Source: Bacteroidales bacterium (lineage in GTDB: Bacteria; Bacteroidota; Bacteroidia; Bacteroidales; UBA7960). From it: 6,549 bases of DNA. Where the stretch lies: the NCBI GenBank assembly GCA_007120675.1, contig SKNE01000138.1:1-6549 (forward strand), written 5' to 3'. Position numbers and translations under genes: made by a program. Each line of letters opens with the position of its first letter. The first letter of the stretch is position 1. The notes below the pieces were generated by a model, which made no database searches, had not been told where the DNA came from, and was given only the letters and a program-made list of their open reading frames with translations. This document shows, piece by piece, positions 1 to 4,596 of the stretch.

Positions 1-2
1 AT

Positions 3-9
3 AAGGAGA
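3..9 (+). promoter_or_regulatory. Shine-Dalgarno site of ccdA
   Basis: AAGGAGA lies five bases before the ATG at 15, a near-consensus ribosome binding site that fixes the ccdA start. The promoter of the operon must lie outside the window. Confidence 0.8.
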
Positions 10-14
10 CGGCG

Positions 15-260
15 ATGTCACAGGCCACGACAGAGAAGCGGCGTACGAACGTCACGCTGAACGCGACCAATCTCGCCGCCGCCCGGGAACTGGGCCTCAA
101 CGTGTCGGCAATCAGTGATGCGGCACTTGCCGAGGCGGTCAGAGCTGCGCGTGTCGCGCTGTGGCAGAAGGAGAACGCTGCGGCCATCGCAGAGCGTCGA
201 TCCTGGATCGAAAGCAATGGTCCACCGCTTGCCGATTTTCAGGTCATGAAGCTCGCCTGA
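15..260 (+). CDS. ccdA: CcdA-family type II antitoxin
   Basis: This 81-residue protein is the antitoxin of a CcdAB pair. In the family, a ribbon-helix-helix N-terminus dimerises and binds the operon promoter, and a flexible C-terminal tail wraps and neutralises the gyrase poison CcdB. What is seen: a beta-strand-like TNVTLNA (residues 11-17), helical residues about 18-46, then the tail signature with W50, E53-N54 and IESNG (65-69), matching the W..EN and IE.NG pattern of F-plasmid CcdA. It is slightly longer than the 72-residue F protein, with extra residues at the N-terminus. A strong Shine-Dalgarno at 3-9 supports the start. Its stop overlaps the start of ccdB by one base, so the two are translationally coupled. 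Autoregulation by the CcdA-CcdB complex is expected from the family, but the promoter is outside the window. Confidence 0.93.
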   Translation: MSQATTEKRRTNVTLNATNLAAARELGLNVSAISDAALAEAVRAARVALWQKENAAAIAERRSWIESNGPPLADFQVMKLA

Positions 261-556
261 TGGCACAGTTCCATGTGTACCGTCTCGCTGGCTCGCGGTT
301 GGTGCTCGATCTCCAGACGGATCTGATCGATACCGGCACGCGGGTTGTCGCCCCGCTCTTTCCCGTCTCAGACAGCCCGAAGCCTATCGGTCGTCTCGAA
401 CCTGTCTTCGAGATCAATGGCGAGCCCCATGCCCTGCACACAGCCGAGCTCGCGGCCATCCCCTCCACATTGATCAAGTCGGCGCCGGTCGCTGATCTCT
501 CTGATCGGGATTATGAGATCCGCTCAGCCCTCGACATGGTGTTTTCCGGGTTCTGA
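260..556 (+). CDS. ccdB: CcdB-family gyrase-poison toxin
   Basis: This 98-residue protein is the toxin partner of the upstream antitoxin. In the F plasmid, CcdB traps DNA gyrase on cleaved DNA by binding GyrA. What is seen: FHVYRL at the N-terminus, LVLDLQTDLIDT (residues 14-25), RVVAPL (28-33), an IP pair (67-68), and a C-terminal helix VADLSDRDYEIRSALDMVF (78-96 region), all aligning with F CcdB (101 aa). The start at 260 overlaps the ccdA stop (TGATG); an earlier in-frame ATG at 161 lies inside ccdA and is not used. The last three residues are Ser-Gly-Phe, where F CcdB has Trp-Gly-Ile. The F tryptophan (W99) is a main gyrase contact, so the gyrase interaction here may differ. The reading frame is intact. 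Confidence 0.93.
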   Translation: MAQFHVYRLAGSRLVLDLQTDLIDTGTRVVAPLFPVSDSPKPIGRLEPVFEINGEPHALHTAELAAIPSTLIKSAPVADLSDRDYEIRSALDMVFSGF

Positions 557-633
557 CCGGGCGCTCTGCCAGCCACGAAAACACCCTCGAATTCCCACCT
601 TACAAGGCTCAAAAATCCTTGTTTTTCCTTGCT

Positions 634-662
634 TTGATTGTTCCGAAAAGCTAATCTAGAAT
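634..662 (+). promoter_or_regulatory. Predicted sigma70-type promoter of the recombinase
   Basis: TTGATT at 634-639 and TAGAAT at 657-662 are separated by 17 bases, matching 4/6 and 5/6 of the consensus hexamers. Transcription would start near 669, giving a leader of about 16 bases before the ATG at 685. The -10 box lies inside the inverted repeat at 641-675, so the recombinase could repress its own promoter. This is a prediction by eye. Confidence 0.55.
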
Positions 663-675
663 CCAGTTTTCGGAA
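641..675. promoter_or_regulatory. Inverted repeat: candidate recombination site or operator
   Basis: TTCCGAAAA (641-649) and TTTTCGGAA (667-675) are perfect 9-base inverted arms around a 17-base spacer that contains the palindrome TCTAGA at 655-660. The repeat ends ten bases before the recombinase start codon and covers its predicted -10 box. Small serine recombinases usually act at such dyad sites next to their own gene and often repress themselves there. Whether this is the crossover site or only an operator cannot be told from one copy; I saw no second copy in the window. Confidence 0.6.
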
Positions 676-676
676 G
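672..676 (+). promoter_or_regulatory. Shine-Dalgarno site of the recombinase
   Basis: GGAAG lies eight bases before the ATG at 685. It overlaps the right arm of the inverted repeat, so a bound dimer would sit over the translation start region as well as the promoter. Confidence 0.5.
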
Positions 677-684
677 AATATGAC

Positions 685-1287
685 ATGCTGATCGGCTACG
701 CCCGTGTCTCGACACAGGATCAAAATTCGCAGCTGCAGCTCGATGCCCTGGAAAAGGCCGGCTGCGAGCGGATCTTCGAAGAGAAGGCCTCTGGTGCCCA
801 GCGTGAGCGACCGGCCCTGAAGGAAGCTCTCACCTTCCTGCGGGACGGCGACACGCTCGTCGTCTGGAAGCTCGATCGTCTCGCCCGCTCCCTGCGTCAG
901 CTGATCGACACGATCGAGGCGCTGGAACAACGCGGCATCGGTTTTCGCTCGCTCACCGAGAGCATCGACACCACGACATCCGGCGGGAGGTTGGTGTTTC
1001 ACATCTTCGGGGCGCTCGCGGAATTCGAGCGATCGATCATCCGCGAGCGAACAACAGCGGGTCTCGCTTCGGCTCGGGCCCGGGGGCGCCTCGGTGGACG
1101 ACCAAGGGCCATGTCGCCCGAGGATATCGCCGTGGCGAAAACGCTTCTGGCAAACTCCGAGATCTCCGTGAAGGAGATCGCCCGCCGCCAGGGTGTCTCC
1201 GTCTCGACATTGTACAAGCACATCCCCGCCGCACGCAGTGCCGGTATGGAAGCAGATAGCCCGGGTAGCCGTGACAAGGAGGCATGA
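685..1287 (+). CDS. Small serine recombinase (resolvase/invertase family)
   Basis: This 200-residue protein has the full size and layout of Tn3-resolvase/Hin-type recombinases, which cut and rejoin DNA at short dyad sites through a 5' phosphoserine link. What is seen: IGYARVST at the N-terminus with the nucleophile Ser9 and Arg7; WKLDRLARS (residues 61-69) with the active-site arginines Arg65 and Arg68; the E-helix region FGALAEFERSIIRERT (108-123); the GRLGGRP linker (134-140); and a C-terminal helix-turn-helix (about 144-182) with SVKEIARRQGVSVSTLYKHI. Following ccdAB, the likely job is plasmid multimer resolution, though inversion or transposon cointegrate resolution cannot be excluded. 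The promoter lies in a 9-bp inverted repeat, suggesting autoregulation. The next gene starts three bases after its stop. Confidence 0.93.
   Translation: MLIGYARVSTQDQNSQLQLDALEKAGCERIFEEKASGAQRERPALKEALTFLRDGDTLVVWKLDRLARSLRQLIDTIEALEQRGIGFRSLTESIDTTTSGGRLVFHIFGALAEFERSIIRERTTAGLASARARGRLGGRPRAMSPEDIAVAKTLLANSEISVKEIARRQGVSVSTLYKHIPAARSAGMEADSPGSRDKEA
1276..1282 (+). promoter_or_regulatory. Shine-Dalgarno site of the WGR gene
   Basis: AAGGAGG lies inside the last codons of the recombinase, eight bases before the ATG at 1291. It is a consensus site and decides the start in favour of 1291 over the out-of-frame ATG at 1284. Confidence 0.75.
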
Positions 1288-1290
1288 GCG

Positions 1291-1536
1291 ATGCAGCTCG
1301 ATCTTTTCCCGACAACAGTCCACCTGCGCTGCATTGATCCGATGAAGAACAAGCGGCGTTTCTATGCGCTGCAGCTGCAGAGAACGCTATTCGGCCAATG
1401 GGCCGTCGTGCGCGAATGGGGGCGCATCGGGAGCCGGGTGGGCCAACGTCTGGAGCAATGGTTTGACGACCCGGCCGCAGCCCATGCCTATATGGATCAC
1501 CTCGAAAAAACCAAACGAATGCGTGGGTATGGTTGA
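1291..1536 (+). CDS. Small WGR-domain protein
   Basis: This 81-residue protein is essentially one WGR domain. What is seen: an aromatic strand FYALQLQRTLFGQWAVV (24-40), the signature WGRIG (43-47), RVGQ (49-52), then WFDDPAAAHAYMDHLEKTKR (57-76), the usual helix that packs on the sheet. WGR domains occur in eukaryotic PARPs, where they contact DNA ends, and in bacterial proteins such as MolR; stand-alone bacterial copies have no settled function. A strong Shine-Dalgarno at 1276-1282 and a three-base gap to the recombinase stop indicate co-transcription and probably coupled translation. A role in DNA binding near recombination or replication is only an inference from this position. The frame is intact, with high-GC codon use like its neighbours. 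Confidence 0.88.
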   Translation: MQLDLFPTTVHLRCIDPMKNKRRFYALQLQRTLFGQWAVVREWGRIGSRVGQRLEQWFDDPAAAHAYMDHLEKTKRMRGYG

Positions 1537-2195
1537 CGGGGATTTCCGATCAAGCGTTCTGCTCGCCGTCGTTCTGACGACGTCCACATAGATTATCATC
1601 GCCGTTCAGAAGCATGGGGAGCTATCATGTTGGGTAATATGAAGTTTTGGACCCAGGCTGATTTTGCCTGATGACAAAGCCGAGAATTTTCTGTTGGTTT
1701 TTGGAGTCTTGATAATCTCGTGTAGCCGGTTCGGCAGGGGGAGGGCGATGTCGGTACGTAGGCTGGGTATCGCAGCGCCACAATCAAGGGCTATCTCCAG
1801 AACAGGCCTATGATAAGAGATCTTCTCTCGCCATGGTTTCTCTGATCTGGCACCCTTCGGTGCGGATGATACACAGTGAGGCCGCATGGCTCTCGCGGTC
1901 AAGGTAGCGGGGAAGGACATCGCTCACGACGGCGTTGAGGTTCTGGTTTCCATGCCCTCATAGGTCACCAGATCGCGGATACATTCCAGCCGACCACAGA
2001 GGAAGGGGCATACCGACCGGACTGCCGGCTCGGATGGTGGGCTGATACAGTTCCAAACGCTACGATTTCCTACGTCCAGAGGACGGTGCAGCATTTCGCT
2101 GCCATGCGTCTTGCCCACGCCTTTCCTGCGCGGCGTTGAAGTGCACCGGAATCACAGGTCTTTTGATTGTATCGTGCAGGGTGATGCGTGTGTTC
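1537..2195 (-). pseudogene. Region without intact gene; possible decayed minus-strand ORF
   Basis: No intact gene is convincing in this 659-base stretch. On the minus strand several open segments in different frames carry GC3-rich, coding-like codons. One spans about 2206-2060 and includes RPVIPVHFNAAQERRG. One spans 2118-1924 and includes IRDLVTYEG. One spans 1957-1808 and includes NLNAVVSDVLPRYLDRESH. One spans 1920-1606 and includes LEIALDCGAAIPSLRTDIAL. The second and third join naturally if one frameshift is assumed near 1957. I do not recognise the product. The pattern fits one or two genes broken by frameshifts, downstream of and on the same strand as the winged-helix gene, but chance open frames in GC-rich DNA remain possible. 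Confidence 0.3.
1567..1582 (+). other. Short hairpin after the WGR gene
   Basis: CGTCGT (1567-1572) and ACGACG (1577-1582) form a perfect 6-bp stem with a TCTG loop, 30 bases after the WGR stop. No T run follows, so it is not a convincing intrinsic terminator, though its place at the end of the cassette fits a transcript end. Confidence 0.3.
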
Positions 2196-2951
2196 TTATT
2201 CCCGCCTCACCCGGTTCATGGCTGTCTGAGGCTTTGATCGGAGAGGCTCGCGGGTCGATCCCACCCCAACCTTTCTATCTCGAATAGATTTTGTATCCGT
2301 GGGGGCGATTTTTTTTCCCCCTCCCCTCCTCTCACCGCCCTTGCTGCGGAACAGCCAGAGCTGCCATTCCGCTGAGATGACGGTGATGACGTTGGTCAGA
2401 TGTGGCTTTCCGGGACGGGGACGCTCCTGGACGGCGAGGAGCCCGTAGCGTTTGGCGAGACGGATGGCGTTCTGCGCGAGCTTGCGGCACACCCCGGCAC
2501 GGGCGGCAATGGCCGCAAGCGACAGGGCACAGAAACCGCGATCACGGCACTCGTCACCAACAACCCGCATCACCGCCGCCTCGCCCACAGTGAAGCGGGC
2601 CGCGATCGATGGTGGCAGAGGACCTGATGCCGCCAGCCGACGACGACGGGCGATCGCCTCCGCCCGCACAGGGGCCCGCTGAGGGCGCCTGGGCGGAAAT
2701 ATGGATTTGGGGCGGGCCGCATCCCACTGCTCCTTCAGCGATTCGCGCCGAGAGTGAATCAACTCGGCGAGCATCTGTGCATCATCGTCATCGAGCACGC
2801 CCTGCGCCATGCCCCGCCAGACAAGACGCGACACGTCGTCCAGCGCTTTCGTTCCACGCGCGGTCTCCACCGCCTGGCATAATTGGTCCTTGAACAAAGC
2901 TTCGCCCCCGGGTCTGAAGACCCGCCAGGAGGAGGCGGTTTCATGCGGCAA
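2196..2951 (-). CDS. Plasmid-type winged-helix DNA-binding protein
   Basis: This 251-residue protein resembles helix-turn-helix proteins often annotated on alphaproteobacterial plasmids as hypothetical or replication-associated; this is recalled from family appearance, not searched. What is seen: an N-terminal block GEALFKDQLCQAVETARGTK (16-35) followed by DDVSRLVWRGMAQGVLDDDD (38-57), a basic stretch (about 87-106), then a winged helix at about 118-196 with SLAAIAARAGVCRKLAQNAI (144-163), a second helix, the wing RPRPGKPHLTNV (177-188) and the conserved end ISAEW (192-196). The tail from about 200 is basic and low-complexity, crossing an A8 run. The longest start is TTG at 2951. Its purine-rich upstream element (2954-2960) is only two bases away, so the true start is uncertain, but the N-terminal block argues for a start close to here. 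Function is unproven; regulation of plasmid replication or partition is an inference. Confidence 0.72.
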   Translation of the reverse strand: MPHETASSWRVFRPGGEALFKDQLCQAVETARGTKALDDVSRLVWRGMAQGVLDDDDAQMLAELIHSRRESLKEQWDAARPKSIFPPRRPQRAPVRAEAIARRRRLAASGPLPPSIAARFTVGEAAVMRVVGDECRDRGFCALSLAAIAARAGVCRKLAQNAIRLAKRYGLLAVQERPRPGKPHLTNVITVISAEWQLWLFRSKGGERRGGGKKIAPTDTKSIRDRKVGVGSTREPLRSKPQTAMNRVRRE

Positions 2952-2984
2952 AACTCCCCCGTTACGAGAATCAACGATTCCCGC

Positions 2985-3013
2985 TTGACGAAGGGCTAAA
3001 GCTGGGGGAATAT
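2985..3013 (+). promoter_or_regulatory. Weak candidate plus-strand promoter
   Basis: TTGACG (2985-2990, 5/6 of the -35 consensus) is followed after 17 bases by GAATAT (3008-3013, only 3/6 of the -10 consensus). If active it would make a short RNA, starting near 3020 and ending at the terminator-like hairpin at 3062-3082, divergent from the winged-helix gene. The -10 box overlaps the left arm of the long hairpin, so both signals may not serve together. Confidence 0.25.
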
Positions 3014-3053
3014 CAAATCCGCCAAGATTTTGATTTCCCCCCGGCCTTGCCGG
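3004..3053. repeat. Long imperfect hairpin followed by a GC-rich hairpin
   Basis: GGGGGAA-t-ATCAAA-TC (3004-3019) pairs with GA-t-TTTGAT-TTCCCCC (3026-3041), giving 15 base pairs with single T bulges at 3011 and 3028 and the loop CGCCAA (3020-3025). Immediately after comes CCGGC (3041-3045), loop CTT, GCCGG (3049-3053). Both lie just upstream of the winged-helix gene, within its leader if its promoter is further right. The role is unknown: structured RNA, protein-binding dyad or part of a replication region are all possible. Confidence 0.6.
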
Positions 3054-3061
3054 TCATGGAG

Positions 3062-3082
3062 CCCGCCCTTTGTGGCGGGTTT
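3062..3082 (+). terminator. Intrinsic terminator-like hairpin, plus strand
   Basis: CCCGCC (3062-3067), loop CTTTGT, GGCGGG (3074-3079), then TTTCGTGTTT. An extra A-T and G-T pair can extend the stem outward. The T-rich tract follows only on the plus strand, so it would stop transcription running rightwards. No plus-strand gene is seen between the WGR gene and here, so it would end an unannotated transcript or insulate the region. Confidence 0.6.
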
Positions 3083-3231
3083 CGTGTTTCTGGCTTCTCG
3101 ATCTCCATTGTCGAATCGATGACGCTGATGATTGCGCCAAATGCCCATTGGAACTGGAACCAGAATGTTAGTCAATTAGAGCCATGTGGAGGGTGTAAAA
3201 ACGCTGGCGAGCATAACCAAAATACAATTTT

Positions 3232-3268
3232 AAATTTATATATATAGCAATACTATATTTATAATTTT
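3232..3268. repeat. AT-only near-palindrome at a composition boundary
   Basis: Sixteen-base arms 3232-3247 and 3253-3268 pair at 14 of 16 positions around the 5-base spacer CAATA. The right arm contains a perfect TATAAT at 3260-3265 but no good -35 box at the right distance. It lies where the sequence changes from GC-rich to AT-rich. Confidence 0.45.
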
Positions 3269-3447
3269 GCATAGCCATGTGTCTTAATGCTTACTACCTC
3301 CTATAAAAAAGGCCAGAATGCCATGCTTGAGGACAAGACGATTCAAACTCTCTGAGCAAGAGGGCCCATGCTGTGCCGGCCAGGAGCTGATTGATGAAGG
3401 ATGGGTATCATCCCGCCGCTGTTGCCAAACAAGGTGCGGGGTGTGCC

Positions 3448-3504
3448 CGAGCGCTACATGCGCTCGCCTGACAACACACTCGCTGCATTTGCATAGCGCA
3501 GCGA
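3448..3504. repeat. Two adjacent 7-bp inverted repeats
   Basis: CGAGCGC (3448-3454) pairs with GCGCTCG (3460-3466) around TACAT. TCGCTGC (3480-3486) pairs with GCAGCGA (3498-3504) around an 11-base spacer. Both stems are perfect. No T run follows on either strand, so they do not look like terminators. Function is unknown. Confidence 0.4.
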
Positions 3505-3574
3505 TTTGGAGCAAATTACATCTTAAAATTGCTTCACGCAAATACTGCGAATTTATAGATGCTCTACTTTTTGG

Positions 3575-3602
3575 TTGAGTTTTCTCGCATATTTCTGATA
3601 AT
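3575..3602 (+). promoter_or_regulatory. Predicted promoter of the methyltransferase operon
   Basis: TTGAGT (3575-3580) and GATAAT (3597-3602) are 16 bases apart and match 4/6 and 5/6 of the sigma70 consensus. The start site would be near 3609. This leaves a leader of about 60 bases to the ATG at 3670, containing the palindrome at 3623-3641, or only about 16 bases to the ATG at 3625. Confidence 0.45.
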
Positions 3603-3622
3603 TTCACCTTGGTCACCCTAAA

Positions 3623-3641
3623 TCATGTACATGATACATGA
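3623..3641. repeat. Perfect 7-bp inverted repeat in the methyltransferase leader
   Basis: TCATGTA (3623-3629) and TACATGA (3635-3641) are perfect inverted arms around CATGA. The repeat lies just after the predicted transcription start and spans the ATG codons at 3625 and 3631. It could be an operator or an RNA hairpin that hides those ATGs. Confidence 0.5.
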
Positions 3642-3669
3642 CATTGCTCACAGAGAAAGAGCCAAGTTA

Positions 3670-4575
3670 ATGTTCAATCCATTAAATAAAATAAAAAAAT
3701 ACTTGCAGAATTATCCAAATCAACATCATGTTCGTGCGAACTTAGAAGTCAATAATTCCCATGATCCATTAACTATTTTACTGGATTATCCAGTTAATCC
3801 ACATTGCCGACCAATGGAAAATAGTTTTGGGGGGAAATTTATTATCAATTCGATTGAGTCTAATAAAAATACATACAGCAATCACATAAATAATATCTCA
3901 AAATATAAACAGTTTTTAGAGAAAATACCACTGCAAAGTTCAACTTCTTGTGAGCCAGTTTGGGAAAATGACATGTTTCCAGGCTTGGATGCAGCATTTC
4001 TATATTCATTAATCGCCTCTACCAAGCCCTCTCGTTATATTGAGATAGGGTCAGGCACTTCAACAAAATTCGCACGGCGCGCAATTGATGACCATCAGCT
4101 TGCGACAAAAATTATCTCAATAGATCCAGCCCCACGAGCAGATATTGATGAATTATGTCATGAAGTTATTCGCCTTCCATTCGAGGATGTATCTTATGAT
4201 TTCTTTTCTAAATTAAATGGAAACGATGTTTTTTTCCTTGATGGGAGTCATAGAACATTTCAAAATAGTGATGCAACAGTGTTTTTTATTGAGCATTTGA
4301 ATGCCCTCCCTGAAGGATGCTATTATGGTATTCATGATATATTTTTACCTTATGACTATCCAGAGGCTTGGGCTCAGAGATTTTACAGCGAGCAGTATTT
4401 ACTTGCATCATACATCCTTGGTGGCGGAAATGGCGACTCGATAGAGTTTCCGGCTTGGTATATGTGTCGTAACGATCATATGTGGGAAAAAATACAGGAA
4501 TTATTTGATTGGGATGTGTCCAATGAAATCCAAAGGCACGGGGGCGCGTTCTGGATGCGTCGAGGTGTAAAATAA
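3670..4575 (+). CDS. Class I SAM-dependent methyltransferase (first of pair)
   Basis: This 301-residue protein is a probable O-methyltransferase with a Rossmann fold. What is seen: motif I YIEIGSGTSTKFARRAI (123-139) that binds S-adenosylmethionine, IISIDPAP (148-155) with acidic Asp152, VFFLDGSH (187-194) resembling the DG.H metal or active-site motif of small O-methyltransferases, and YYGIHDIFLPYDYP (218-231). The roughly 100 residues before motif I are not recognised. Similar proteins are common in surface-polysaccharide loci, but the substrate is unknown. The frame is open back to the ATG at 3625 (316 aa). I prefer 3670 because GAGAAAGAG at 3653-3661 is a plausible ribosome binding site, whereas 3625 has none and lies in a palindrome. 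Codon use is AT-rich, unlike both flanks, pointing to transfer. The second methyltransferase follows after 21 bases. Confidence 0.85.
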   Translation: MFNPLNKIKKYLQNYPNQHHVRANLEVNNSHDPLTILLDYPVNPHCRPMENSFGGKFIINSIESNKNTYSNHINNISKYKQFLEKIPLQSSTSCEPVWENDMFPGLDAAFLYSLIASTKPSRYIEIGSGTSTKFARRAIDDHQLATKIISIDPAPRADIDELCHEVIRLPFEDVSYDFFSKLNGNDVFFLDGSHRTFQNSDATVFFIEHLNALPEGCYYGIHDIFLPYDYPEAWAQRFYSEQYLLASYILGGGNGDSIEFPAWYMCRNDHMWEKIQELFDWDVSNEIQRHGGAFWMRRGVK

Positions 4576-4582
4576 CGTGTGT

Positions 4583-4587
4583 GGAGG
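4583..4587 (+). promoter_or_regulatory. Shine-Dalgarno site of the second methyltransferase
   Basis: GGAGG lies nine bases before the ATG at 4597. A closer ATG at 4590 is in another frame and stops after a few codons, so 4597 is the start. The site sits in the short gap between the two methyltransferases, supporting one operon. Confidence 0.7.
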
Positions 4588-4596
4588 ACATGAGTT

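Larger units (their letters stand above)
3083..3600. other. Intergenic region with no convincing gene
   Basis: Roughly 520 bases separate the hairpin cluster from the methyltransferase promoter. Base composition falls from GC-rich to AT-rich at about 3170-3250, with a GC-richer patch at about 3325-3505. Open frames at 3047-3247 (+), 3318-3578 (+) and 3284-3616 (-) show no recognisable domain, no good ribosome binding site and no coding-like codon bias. The stretch contains three palindromes (3232-3268, 3448-3466 and 3480-3504). It may be scrambled remnant DNA marking the edge of an acquired segment. Confidence 0.5.

Noticed and set aside
161..259. N-terminal extension of ccdB from an ATG inside ccdA
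   Set aside because: Family length and the TGATG overlap favour the start at 260; the extension is ccdA sequence read in another frame.
18..266. Minus-strand open frame opposite ccdA
   Set aside because: It mirrors ccdA and has no family features.
511..1323. 270-residue open frame on the minus strand opposite the recombinase
   Set aside because: It is antisense to a clear serine recombinase, has no recognisable domain and reflects high-GC shadow coding.
1364..1591. Second plus-strand frame overlapping the WGR gene
   Set aside because: It overlaps the better supported WGR gene and has no domain or ribosome binding site.
2400..2893. Several plus-strand frames opposite the winged-helix gene
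   Set aside because: They are antisense shadows with low-complexity, arginine-, alanine- and histidine-rich sequence.
3047..3247. 66-residue plus-strand frame
   Set aside because: Its start lies within the hairpin cluster, a terminator-like hairpin sits inside it, and no domain or codon bias is seen.
3284..3616. 110-residue minus-strand frame and the opposing frame at 3318-3578
   Set aside because: Neither shows a recognisable fold or coding bias, and both cross the palindromes and the predicted methyltransferase promoter.
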